From JAKVBK01 sp022447275 (GTDB lineage Bacteria > Pseudomonadota > Alphaproteobacteria > Rhodobacterales > Rhodobacteraceae), in the NCBI GenBank assembly GCA_047125605.1, contig CP138932.1:1612001-1676000 (forward strand): a stretch of DNA of 64,000 nt, read 5' to 3'. Below the pieces are notes generated by a model. It searched no databases. It had not been told where the DNA came from and saw only the letters and a list, made by a program, of their open reading frames with translations. Made by a program: the position numbers and the translations under genes. This document shows positions 1 through 8,243 of this stretch, piece by piece; within the stretch, counting starts at the first letter, position 1; every line of letters starts with the position of its first letter.

Positions 1-744
1 GGATACGGTGCGGGTGCCCTCTGCACCCTCAACGGCGATCATGTTAGGTCCCGTGAACCTGCCATAACCGCGGACAACGTCCACTTTGCGGCCCTTGGAC
101 AGGCCATCCAGCCCGCCCGTCAACTGGCCGACCACACCATCCTTGAACGCACGCAGCTCATCGAGATCGATCTGGGGCTTGCCAAAGCTGATGCCATGGG
201 CGCCCATTTCCTCGGCCTCGGTGATCACCTTTGCCACATGCAGCAACGCCTTTGACGGGATACAGCCCACATTCAGACAAACCCCGCCCAAGGTGGGATT
301 GGCTTCGATCAGCACAGTTTTCTTGCCCAGATCAGCGGCGCGGAACGCGGCTGTGTAGCCGCCCGGACCAGACCCCAGAACAACCACCTCCGCATGCACG
401 TCACCAGGCCCGGAGGCCGTGCCGGTTGCCGCAACAACAGCAGTTGCAGTGGGCGATGCCGCGGTGGCTGCCTCGGCAGGCGCAGCGGCTCCCGGTGCGG
501 TATCGGCATTGGCGCCCTCAGCCTCAAGCGTCAGGATAACAGTGCCTTCGGACACCGTGTCCCCCTCTGAAACGCCAATGGCCTGCACCTTGCCAGCAAC
601 CGGGCTGGGCACTTCCATGGTGGCCTTATCGCTTTCCAATTCGATCAACGGGTCTTCGGCCGACACCGTGTCCCCCACGGAGACCAGGATCGAAAGGACA
701 GGAACGTCGGTGAAATCACCAATATCGGGTACTTTGACTTCCAT
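1..744 (-). CDS. lpdA: Dihydrolipoyl dehydrogenase (E3) with N-terminal lipoyl domain, partial
   Basis: E3 flavoprotein of the pyruvate dehydrogenase complex, which reoxidises dihydrolipoyl groups with NAD+. The gene runs off the left edge, so only about 248 N-terminal residues are visible. Residues 1-80 are a lipoyl domain with the lipoylation motif ESDKATMEVP. An Ala/Thr/Pro-rich linker follows, then the FAD-binding start VVVLGSGPGGYTAAFRA and the redox-active disulfide motif GGVCLNVGCIPSKALLH. A lipoyl domain on E3 is known in several proteobacteria. The gene begins 12 bases after aceF stops, on the same strand, so it is the third gene of the aceE-aceF-lpdA operon. The start ATG at 744 has a GAGGAGGATAA-type ribosome site just upstream. 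Identity is essentially certain; only the C-terminal half is unseen. Confidence 0.97.
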   Translation of the reverse strand, partial: MEVKVPDIGDFTDVPVLSILVSVGDTVSAEDPLIELESDKATMEVPSPVAGKVQAIGVSEGDTVSEGTVILTLEAEGANADTAPGAAAPAEAATAASPTATAVVAATGTASGPGDVHAEVVVLGSGPGGYTAAFRAADLGKKTVLIEANPTLGGVCLNVGCIPSKALLHVAKVITEAEEMGAHGISFGKPQIDLDELRAFKDGVVGQLTGGLDGLSKGRKVDVVRGYGRFTGPNMIAVEGAEGTRTVS

Positions 745-756
745 CGGTTATCCTCC

Positions 757-2043
757 TCACCACATCAACTTGCGCATGTCGCCCAGCAGCGTCTTGAGCG
801 TCACGCAGAAGCGCGCCGCCAAGGCGCCATCGACGGCACGATGATCATAGGACAGTGACAGCGGCTGCATGAGGCGCGGCTCGAAGGTTTCTGTCTGCGG
901 GTTCCAAACCGGCGCCATCTTGGAGCGTGTCAGGCCCAGGATTGCCACCTCAGGCGCGTTGACGATCGGGGTGAAGTGGGTGCCACCAATCCCCCCAAGC
1001 GACGAGATCGTGAAGGTCGCGCCCGACATGTCGGGGCCCTTCAGTTCACCAGCACGTGCCTTGGCCGACAGATCCATCAAGTCCTTCGAGATCTCCACGA
1101 GGCCCTTCTTGTCAGCATCCTTGATCACTGGCACGACCAGCCCGTTGGGCGTGTCGGCCGCAAACCCGATATTGTAGAAGTTCTTCTTGATCAGCTTATC
1201 GCCATCCGGGTGGATAGAAGAGTTGAATTCCCAATGGGTTTTCAAGGCGCTGACAGAGGCTTTGACGACGAAAGACAGCAGGGTGACACGGTAGCCCTGT
1301 TCCTTGGCCATCGTGTCCATTTCCTTGCGGTAGGCATCCAGCTCGGTGATATCCGCCTCGTCATTATGGGTGACGTGGGGAATGTTGAGCCAGGCACGGT
1401 GCAGGGCCGGGCCAGAGATCTTCTTGATCCGGGACATCTCGACTTCTTCGACCGGGCCGAACTTGGAAAAATCCACCGCCGGGATGGGTGGAATGCCCAT
1501 GCCACCTGCAGGCGCACCTGCCGTGGATGGCGCCGGAGCGGCCTTGGCTTTCAGCGCCGCCTCGATGTCCTCCCGCAGGATGCGGCCCTTGCGGCCGGTA
1601 CCATTTACCTGGGCCAGATCAATTTCGACGCGGCGCGCGAAGGCACGCACGCTGGGCGATGCATGCGCCTTGGAGAAGCCCGCATCCGTGACGGGAGCCG
1701 GGGCAGCCGCGGGCGCTGGGGCAGCGGCGGGGGCCGGGGCAGCAGCAGGTGCCGGGGCGGCGGCAGGGGTCGGGGCAGCGGTTTCTGCGGCGGGCGCAGC
1801 AGCGGCCCCATCGGCCTCCACGATCAGCAGCACAGCGCCCTCAGAGACGTTGTCGCCTTCAGACACTTTGATTTCGCGGATTACGCCACCATGGGAGGCA
1901 GGCACCTCCATCGTGGCCTTGTCGCTTTCCAACTCGACGATCGGATCTTCCTCGGCGATTGTATCGCCCACGGAGACCAGGATGCTGACCACAGGGACGT
2001 CAGAGAAATCGCCGATATCGGGGACTTTAATTTCGATGCTCAT
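757..2043 (-). CDS. aceF: Dihydrolipoamide acetyltransferase (E2) of pyruvate dehydrogenase
   Basis: E2 core of the pyruvate dehydrogenase complex; transfers the acetyl group from lipoamide to CoA. The protein has 428 residues. One lipoyl domain (about 1-80, ESDKATMEVP) is followed by a long Ala-Pro linker (about 80-115), the E3/E1-binding domain (about 128-165, SPSVRAFARR and GRKGRI), a second short linker and the acyltransferase domain (about 200-428), which ends with the catalytic SYDHRAVDGA near residue 400. A single lipoyl domain is fewer than the three of the E. coli enzyme, and the E3 of this operon carries another, so lipoyl arms are split between subunits. It lies 21 bases after aceE and 12 bases before lpdA. 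The start at 2043 has a GGAG ribosome site about 9 bases away. Confidence 0.97.
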   Translation of the reverse strand: MSIEIKVPDIGDFSDVPVVSILVSVGDTIAEEDPIVELESDKATMEVPASHGGVIREIKVSEGDNVSEGAVLLIVEADGAAAAPAAETAAPTPAAAPAPAAAPAPAAAPAPAAAPAPVTDAGFSKAHASPSVRAFARRVEIDLAQVNGTGRKGRILREDIEAALKAKAAPAPSTAGAPAGGMGIPPIPAVDFSKFGPVEEVEMSRIKKISGPALHRAWLNIPHVTHNDEADITELDAYRKEMDTMAKEQGYRVTLLSFVVKASVSALKTHWEFNSSIHPDGDKLIKKNFYNIGFAADTPNGLVVPVIKDADKKGLVEISKDLMDLSAKARAGELKGPDMSGATFTISSLGGIGGTHFTPIVNAPEVAILGLTRSKMAPVWNPQTETFEPRLMQPLSLSYDHRAVDGALAARFCVTLKTLLGDMRKLMW

Positions 2044-2064
2044 GTTTTTTACTCCAGTCCGCGA

Positions 2065-4722
2065 TTACACCAGGCGCGGGTTCGGCTTGGCGCCGTCGAT
2101 GTCATATTTGGCGAGGGCTTTCTTCAGGGCAGCCTCAGTCACAGCCCCCTCGTGCCACAGATCCACCATGGCAGCGGCAGCGATATGGTTGGCGTCCACC
2201 TCAAAGAAACGACGCAGGTTCACACGGCTGTCAGAGCGGCCAAAACCGTCTGTGCCCAGAACCGTGTAGCGCCCCGGCACGCAGGCGCGGACCTGCTCGG
2301 CGTAGTTTTTCATGTAATCCGTGGCCGCTATGAATGGGCCCTCCACACCGGCCAGCGTTTGCGACAGATAAGAGGTGCGCTGCTCGGCCAGAGGGTTCAG
2401 GCGGTTAAAGCGCACCGTGTCCTGACAATCACGCGCCAGTTCATTGAACGAGGTGCACGACCAGATATCGGCAGTCACACCGAAATCTTCCTTGAGCATC
2501 TCAGCCGCTTTGATGGCCTGAACGAGGATCGTGCCCGATCCCATCAGGTTGACGTGCTTCTTGCCGGGCTTTGCGGTTTTCTGCATCCGATAGATGCCCT
2601 TGATGATGCCTTCCTCAGCCCCCATGGGCATTTCGGGATGGGCGTAATTCTCGTTCATCAGGGTCAGGTAGAAGAACACATCTTCCTGCTCGGCGAACAT
2701 GCGCTGCAAGCCGTGCTGCACAATCACCGCCACTTCGTAGCTGAAGGTCGGATCATAGGAGATACAGTTGGGGATCGTGCCCGCCAGAATGTGGCTGTGG
2801 CCATCCTCATGCTGCAGACCCTCGCCGTTGAGCGTGGTCCGACCGGCCGTGCCGCCCAGCATAAAGCCCCGTGCCCGGCTGTCACCGGCTGCCCAGGCCA
2901 AATCACCGATACGCTGGAACCCGAACATCGAATAGTAGATGTAGAACGGGATCATCGGCACGCCGTGGTTCGAATAGGCGGTGGCGGCTGCGATCCAATC
3001 TGCCATGGCGCCGGCTTCGTTGATGCCTTCCTGCAGAACCTGACCGTCGGTCTTTTCCTTGTAGAACATCATCTGATCAGCATCTTCGGGCGTGTAGTTC
3101 TGCCCGAGCGGATTGTAGATCCCCACCGAGCGGAACAGCCCTTCCATGCCGAATGTGCGGCTTTCATCGGGCACGATCGGCACCACATTCTTGCCCACTT
3201 TCTTGTCACGCAGCAGCGTGGTCAGAATGCGCACAAAGGCCATCGTCGTTGAAATTTCACGTGCGCCCGTGCTTTCGAGCTGCGCCTTGAACATATCGAG
3301 CGCAGGCACTTCGAGGGCGGGGGCGCCGGTGAACCGTTTCGGGAACTCGCCGCCCAGATCACGACGTCGATCCGCCAGATATGCCTTCTGCGAGTTGTTC
3401 AGCTCGACGAAGGGAATGTCCTTTTCCAGCTCAGCATCTGTCACTGGGATCTGGAAGCGGTCACGCATGGCCTTGAGCTGATCCAGCTGCATTTTCTTTT
3501 GCTGGTGCGTGGTGTTCTGCCCCTCGCCGGCAGAGCCCATACCATAGCCCTTAACCGTCTTGACCAGAACAACCGTCGGCTGGCCTTTGGCCTCCGTGGC
3601 GCGCTTGAACGCATTGTAGACCTTCTTGGGATCATGCCCGCCCCGGCGCAGAGCCCAGATCTGATCGTCGGTCCAATCTTCGACGAGGGCCGCCGTCTCA
3701 GGGTATTTGCCGAAGAAGTTCTTGCGAATATAGGCGCCGTCCTTGGACTTGAAGGTCTGGTAGTCGCCATCAACGGTTTCTTCCATCAACTGGCGCAGCT
3801 TGCCGGACGTGTCCTTTTCCAGCAACTCGTCCCAGCCCTTGCCCCAGAGCAGCTTAATAACATCCCAGCCGGCACCGCGGAAATCGCCTTCCAGTTCCTG
3901 CACGATCTTGGAGTTGCCCCGCACGGGCCCATCGAGGCGCTGCAAGTTGCAATTGACGACGAAAATCAGGTTGTCGAGCCCCTCGCGCGCAGCCAACGCA
4001 ATCGCGCCAAGGCTTTCGGGCTCATCCATTTCGCCATCCCCGAGGAAGGCCCAAACCTTGCGGTCGGAGGCGTCAATCAGACCGCGGTTGTGCATGTATT
4101 TCATGAACCGCGCCTGATAGATCGCCATCAGCGGGCCCAAGCCCATCGAAACCGTGGGGAACTGCCAGTATTCCGGCATCAGCCAGGGATGCGGATAGGA
4201 GGACAGGCCACCGCCATCCACTTCAGAGCGGAAATTCTCAAGCTGCTCGACGGAGATACGGCCTTCCATGAATGAACGCGCGTAGATGCCCGGGATCACA
4301 TGGCCCTGGAAAAAGACGAGGTCGCCGCCATGGATGGCCGACTTCGACCGCCAGAAATGGTTCAGCCCGATATCGTACATTGCGGCAGACGAGGCGAACG
4401 AGGCGATGTGTCCGCCATACTCGCTGGAGAGCTTGTTCCGCTTGACCACCGTGGCCATCGCATTCCAGCGGTTGATCGTGCGGATGCGCCATTCCATGTC
4501 CGTGTCACCGGGAATCTCGACTTCATCATCGGTTGAGATCGTGTTCTGGTACGGTGTGGTGGCCGAGAATGGCAGCTTGGCACCGGCAGCGCGCGCCTGC
4601 TGGACAGCCTTGTCGAGCAGGTAATGGGCACGATCCGCGCCGTCGCGCTGGATAACATCCTCAACCGCTTCCTGCCATTCCTGGGATTCGACCGGGTCGA
4701 TATCCGATATCTGGTTGGACAT
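2065..4722 (-). CDS. aceE: Pyruvate dehydrogenase E1 component, homodimeric type
   Basis: Thiamine-diphosphate-dependent E1 that decarboxylates pyruvate and acetylates the E2 lipoyl group. At 885 residues it has the length of the single-chain (alpha2) AceE type. Visible family features are the early VESQEWQEAVEDV segment, the ThDP-binding GDGEMDEPES followed by the NLIFVVNCNLQRLDGPV segment, and the later catalytic and binding segments DESRTFGMEGLF and GLQHEDGHSH. It is the promoter-proximal gene of a minus-strand operon with aceF and lpdA. The start at 4722 is preceded by an AAGGGGAA ribosome site. The about 500-base region upstream separates it from a divergent iron-transport gene, and its promoter must lie there. 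No pdhR-like regulator gene is visible. Confidence 0.98.
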   Translation of the reverse strand: MSNQISDIDPVESQEWQEAVEDVIQRDGADRAHYLLDKAVQQARAAGAKLPFSATTPYQNTISTDDEVEIPGDTDMEWRIRTINRWNAMATVVKRNKLSSEYGGHIASFASSAAMYDIGLNHFWRSKSAIHGGDLVFFQGHVIPGIYARSFMEGRISVEQLENFRSEVDGGGLSSYPHPWLMPEYWQFPTVSMGLGPLMAIYQARFMKYMHNRGLIDASDRKVWAFLGDGEMDEPESLGAIALAAREGLDNLIFVVNCNLQRLDGPVRGNSKIVQELEGDFRGAGWDVIKLLWGKGWDELLEKDTSGKLRQLMEETVDGDYQTFKSKDGAYIRKNFFGKYPETAALVEDWTDDQIWALRRGGHDPKKVYNAFKRATEAKGQPTVVLVKTVKGYGMGSAGEGQNTTHQQKKMQLDQLKAMRDRFQIPVTDAELEKDIPFVELNNSQKAYLADRRRDLGGEFPKRFTGAPALEVPALDMFKAQLESTGAREISTTMAFVRILTTLLRDKKVGKNVVPIVPDESRTFGMEGLFRSVGIYNPLGQNYTPEDADQMMFYKEKTDGQVLQEGINEAGAMADWIAAATAYSNHGVPMIPFYIYYSMFGFQRIGDLAWAAGDSRARGFMLGGTAGRTTLNGEGLQHEDGHSHILAGTIPNCISYDPTFSYEVAVIVQHGLQRMFAEQEDVFFYLTLMNENYAHPEMPMGAEEGIIKGIYRMQKTAKPGKKHVNLMGSGTILVQAIKAAEMLKEDFGVTADIWSCTSFNELARDCQDTVRFNRLNPLAEQRTSYLSQTLAGVEGPFIAATDYMKNYAEQVRACVPGRYTVLGTDGFGRSDSRVNLRRFFEVDANHIAAAAMVDLWHEGAVTEAALKKALAKYDIDGAKPNPRLV

Positions 4723-5229
4723 GGTGGTTCCCCTTCAATCAAGGCGTGTAGACGCCCTTGCGGTAGTCATGACCCCGCTTACAGGATCGTTTATAATTCA
4801 ACAGGTGGCGCACTGTCGCGTTCTCAGCCAGCACACATCAGCCGAAATCGTACGATTTTCCCAACATTATAAGCCTTTCATACAAGTCCCTCATGCATCT
4901 AGGCCCAAACGCTCGCACAATATTCATGGGAAAAATGCTTAAATGGCACACTCTCGATGAGGTAGGGTCAATTTTGCATAGCTGCTATGTCGTTTAGCGT
5001 TAAACTAAATGCTTGACAGGCCCTCGGTTGTATTTTGCCGGCGGCCCAGCGCGCAAACGATTGCCTTGGCGCCTTGCAGCCTCTCACGCCACGCCGCGAA
5101 AAAGCCGCCGGCTTTCTCAGTGGTTTGGGGCAAATTAAATCTGACCAAAATAATCAAAAAAAGGTTGTAGATCAGCCCGATTCCTGCAATTGACAAAAAC
5201 ACTCTGTTATTCTTGTTTGAGAGAGAGCC
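4723..5229. other. Divergent intergenic region between aceE and fbpA
   Basis: About 507 bases without a convincing gene; the short frames here have no recognisable product. It must hold the promoters of the pyruvate dehydrogenase operon (leftward) and fbpA (rightward). Two palindromes stand out: CATAGCTGCTATG at 4977-4989, and an Irr-box-like element at 4993-5009, listed separately. A TTGACA hexamer occurs at 5012-5017 and another near 5190-5195, but neither has a clear -10 partner at standard spacing, so I do not call a promoter. The stretch is clearly AT-richer than its neighbours, as expected for a double promoter region. Confidence 0.6.
4993..5009. promoter_or_regulatory. Palindrome resembling an Irr (ICE) box upstream of fbpA
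   Basis: The sequence TTTAGCGTTAAACTAAA consists of TTTAG and CTAAA arms spaced by 7 bases. The iron-control element bound by Irr in alphaproteobacteria is, as I remember it, TTTAGAA-N3-TTCTAAA, with the same arms and the same 17-base length. The inner AA and TT of that consensus are not matched here. It lies about 220 bases upstream of the iron-binding-protein gene fbpA and about 270 bases from aceE, so it could act on either. Iron-responsive control is an inference from position and arm identity. Confidence 0.5.
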
Positions 5230-6255
5230 ATGAAAACCACCCTCCAACTATCTGTCATTGTACTTGCTGCGTCCGCCGTGCTGAGCCCGGCCGCTGCAAT
5301 CGCAGAAGGTGAACTGAACCTGTACTCGTCCCGTCACTATGACACGGATGAGCGTCTGTACTCGGACTTCGAGGAAATGACCGGGATCACCATCAACCGC
5401 ATCGAAGGCAAGGCCGACGAGCTGATCACCCGTATGCAGGCAGAGGGCGAAAACAGCCCCGCCGACGTTCTGCTGACCGTCGACACGTCCCGTCTGGAGC
5501 GTGCGAAAGACGCCGGTGTTCTGCAGTCCATCGACAGCGACACGCTGGAAGCGACTTTGCCGGATTACGTGCAGGACGAAGACAACCAGTGGTTTGGCTT
5601 CTCCCAGCGCGCGCGGATCCTGTTCTATGACAAGGACGCGGTCGAAAATCCCCCGATGACCTACCAGGACCTCGCAAACCCCGAGTTTGAAGGCATGGTC
5701 TGCATCCGCTCCAGCTCCAACGTGTACACCCAGACGATCGTTTCGGCTCTGATCGAGCACCTAGGCTATGACGCAACGCTGGATTGGGCCAAGGCCGTTG
5801 TTGGTAACTTTGCCCGCGATCCGCAGGGCGGCGACACCGACCAGCTGCGCGGCATCGTGTCGGGCGAGTGCAAAGTGGCGATGTCCAACACGTACTACTT
5901 CGCACGCGCCATCCGCAAAGATGTATCGGGCCTGTCCCCTGACATCGAGAAGGTGGGCTGGGTCTTCCCAAACCAGAACTCCATCGGCGCGCACATGAAC
6001 CTGTCTGGCGGCGGTGTGGCAGCACATGCCCCCAACAAGGAAAACGCCATCAAGTTCCTTGAGTACCTCGCCTCTCCGCAGGCGCAGCAGTACTTCTCTG
6101 CCGGTAACGACGAATACCCGGCCGTCCCCGGCGTGGCGATCAGCCCCTCCGTGGCATCCCTGGGCTTCTTCAAGCCGGATGATCTGGACGCAACTGCAAT
6201 CGCCGGCAACGTCGCCGACGCGCAGAAGCTGCTGAACGAGGCTGGTTGGGAGTAA
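5230..6255 (+). CDS. fbpA: Iron(III) ABC transporter periplasmic binding protein
   Basis: Periplasmic ferric-iron-binding protein of the FbpA/AfuA/FutA family, which delivers Fe3+ to an inner-membrane permease. The 341-residue protein starts with a signal peptide (about 1-25, ending in an A-x-A-type site before EGELNLYSSRHY). The mature start LNLYSSRHYDTDERLYSDFE is typical of the family, as are the tyrosine-containing MSNTYYFARA segment (about residue 218), which supplies iron ligands in relatives, and the ANPEFEGMVCIRSS segment. A GAGAGAG ribosome site precedes the ATG. A strong terminator follows the stop. The cognate permease gene lies downstream on the opposite strand, facing it, so the two are not co-transcribed. 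A possible Irr box lies upstream. Confidence 0.93.
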   Translation: MKTTLQLSVIVLAASAVLSPAAAIAEGELNLYSSRHYDTDERLYSDFEEMTGITINRIEGKADELITRMQAEGENSPADVLLTVDTSRLERAKDAGVLQSIDSDTLEATLPDYVQDEDNQWFGFSQRARILFYDKDAVENPPMTYQDLANPEFEGMVCIRSSSNVYTQTIVSALIEHLGYDATLDWAKAVVGNFARDPQGGDTDQLRGIVSGECKVAMSNTYYFARAIRKDVSGLSPDIEKVGWVFPNQNSIGAHMNLSGGGVAAHAPNKENAIKFLEYLASPQAQQYFSAGNDEYPAVPGVAISPSVASLGFFKPDDLDATAIAGNVADAQKLLNEAGWE

Positions 6256-6311
6256 TCCCTAACGCCTGAACAGGGCAAACTGTGGGGCGAAGCCCTGCTT
6301 TGAAATAACGC

Positions 6312-6340
6312 GGGAGGCTGAGCAATCAGCCTCCCTTTTT
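6312..6340 (+). terminator. Rho-independent terminator after fbpA
   Basis: A perfect 10-bp stem (GGGAGGCTGA at 6312-6321 with its complement at 6326-6335) is closed by a GCAA tetraloop and followed by five T at 6336-6340. It lies 56 bases after the fbpA stop. It separates fbpA from the convergent fbpB gene and probably prevents antisense reading of the permease. Confidence 0.9.
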
Positions 6341-6436
6341 CTTGTGCGCCCTGCGGGTGTGTTTTGGCCCCTTGTATACCGGCCCAAACCAAGGTTGGAT
6401 TTGCCAATGCCCGTCCGCGATCGCCGGCCCCATGGG

Positions 6437-8200
6437 CTACCGTGTATTGCGCAGGCGGCGGATCAGCAACATGACGGGCAAAAGGCCAATGCCAACGATC
6501 ACGAGGCTGGGAACAGCCGCTCCCTCAAGGCGTTCGTCAGCGGCAAGGCGGTGCGCCTGCACGGCCAATGTGTCATAATTGAATGGCCGCATGATCAATG
6601 TTGCGGGCAGCTCTTTCATGACATCGACAAATACGATGAGCATCCCCGTGAGCAGGCTGGGTCGCAGGATGGGCACATGAACGCGGCGGATCGTGCCCAC
6701 AGCCCCCTGCCCCAACACGCGCGCGGCGCTGTCCATATTTGTGCTTACAGACGCGATTCCACCCTCGTACGCACCAATCGCAGCGGCCAAAAACCGGATC
6801 ATGTAGGCCATGATCAGCACCCAGATTGAGCCCGTGAACAGCAAGCCTGTCCGGATTTCGAAATTGGCCCGCATCCATGCGTCGATCGTGTTGTCGAGCG
6901 CGGCGAAGGGCACCAACAGGCCGACTGCAATGACGCCCCCGGGCACCGCGTAGCCGAGCCGGCCGGCATAAAGCGTCCCGCTGGTCAGGCGGCCGGACCG
7001 CAACCGCGCCACAGAGCCCAGCACCACGGCCGCAACCATCGTGACCACGGCGCCAATGCTGGCCAATGTGAGCGAATTCTCGATGAAGTGAATGTAGCGG
7101 CGGCTGAGCAGATCCTGCTCAGATCCAAGGGCCATCAACCACAGAGCGATGCCTGGAATGATCACGGCAAACAGCACAGGGAACGCGCACAGGCTTGTCG
7201 CCGCCCAGCGCTGCCATCCCACCAGAGGGGCCGGTGGCATTGGCTCCTGACGACGACCATTGGCGTAGCGCGCCCGGCCCCGGCTGGACCGTTCCAGCAG
7301 AGCCAGCAGCAGGGCAAAGGCCAGAAGGCCCAAAGCCAACTGCGCAGCCGCGGTCCTGTCTGCCATGGAAAACCAGCTGGTATAGATGCCCGTCGCGAAG
7401 GTCTGCACTCCGAAATATGACACCGTGCCGAAATCCGCGATGGTTTCCATCGTGGCCAGCAAAACGCCCGCGGCAATAGCCGGGCGCGCCATTGGCAAAG
7501 ACACTTGGACGAAGGCCTTGAACGGGGAACTGCCCATCGCACGGGCGGCCAGCACCACACTGCCGCTCTGCGACAGGAACGCGGCCCGCGCCAGCAGATA
7601 AACGTAAGGGTACAGCACCAGCGTCAGCATCACGGCAGCGCCGCCTACCGAGCGCACTTCCGGAAACCAGTAGTCGCGCGGGCCCCACCCCATCACATCG
7701 CGCAGGGTCGTCTGCACAATGCCAGGATGGTCCAGCAGGTGGGTATATGCATAGGCCATGACATAGGCTGGAAAGGCCAATGGCAGCACCAGCGCCACTT
7801 CGAAAAACCGTCGTCCCGGCAGATCCGTCATCGTCACCATCCAGGCCGCGCCTGTGCCCATCAGGAAGGTGCCCACCGCCACCAGCACAACCAACACCAG
7901 CGTTGTGCCAATATAGCGGGGCAAGACGGTTTCCCAAAGGCTGGCCAGCGTATCAGAGGTGCCGGAAATCGCCGCCAGAACAACTGCAATATGGGGCAAC
8001 ACGCACAGCGCAGCGATGGCCATCGCAAAGGCGACCAGCAGAGTCTCGGATCGGGAAGATCTGGGCTTTGAAGACAAGGGCAGACTGTGCTGGTTGCTCG
8101 GCCTGTCATGCAGGCCTGCTAGGTGTGCCAATTTCGGCGCAAAACCGCAAGCCAGTGCTGGGCGATCAAAGGCCTTTGTGCACCTGACCTCTGAGGCCAT
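6437..8200 (-). CDS. fbpB: Iron(III) ABC transporter permease
   Basis: Double-length FbpB/AfuB-type permease with two homologous halves and about 12 predicted membrane helices, moving ferric iron across the inner membrane. Each half has a cytoplasmic EAA-type loop that contacts the ATPase: AARAMGSSPFKAFVQ in the first half and AARVLGQGAVGTIRR in the second. The reading frame opens at ATG 8200 (587 residues), but the first about 45 residues are polar, lack a ribosome site and look non-native. The true start is probably further in, just before the first helix (LLVAFAMAIAALCVL). It is convergent with fbpA and sits 43 bases downstream of an unrelated transaminase on the same strand. No matching ATPase (fbpC) is in the window. 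Confidence 0.9.
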   Translation of the reverse strand: MASEVRCTKAFDRPALACGFAPKLAHLAGLHDRPSNQHSLPLSSKPRSSRSETLLVAFAMAIAALCVLPHIAVVLAAISGTSDTLASLWETVLPRYIGTTLVLVVLVAVGTFLMGTGAAWMVTMTDLPGRRFFEVALVLPLAFPAYVMAYAYTHLLDHPGIVQTTLRDVMGWGPRDYWFPEVRSVGGAAVMLTLVLYPYVYLLARAAFLSQSGSVVLAARAMGSSPFKAFVQVSLPMARPAIAAGVLLATMETIADFGTVSYFGVQTFATGIYTSWFSMADRTAAAQLALGLLAFALLLALLERSSRGRARYANGRRQEPMPPAPLVGWQRWAATSLCAFPVLFAVIIPGIALWLMALGSEQDLLSRRYIHFIENSLTLASIGAVVTMVAAVVLGSVARLRSGRLTSGTLYAGRLGYAVPGGVIAVGLLVPFAALDNTIDAWMRANFEIRTGLLFTGSIWVLIMAYMIRFLAAAIGAYEGGIASVSTNMDSAARVLGQGAVGTIRRVHVPILRPSLLTGMLIVFVDVMKELPATLIMRPFNYDTLAVQAHRLAADERLEGAAVPSLVIVGIGLLPVMLLIRRLRNTR

Positions 8201-8243
8201 GTGCGGCAGCGCACAAGATCGCCAGACAGCCGGGCACCGATTT

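Noticed and set aside
976..3252. Long open frame on the plus strand (about 758 codons)
   Set aside because: It lies wholly antisense to aceF and aceE, shows no recognisable domain and has the codon pattern expected from an overlapping GC-rich gene.
5012..5040. TTGACA as -35 box of fbpA
   Set aside because: No -10 hexamer at 16-18 bases; it is also more than 200 bases from the start.
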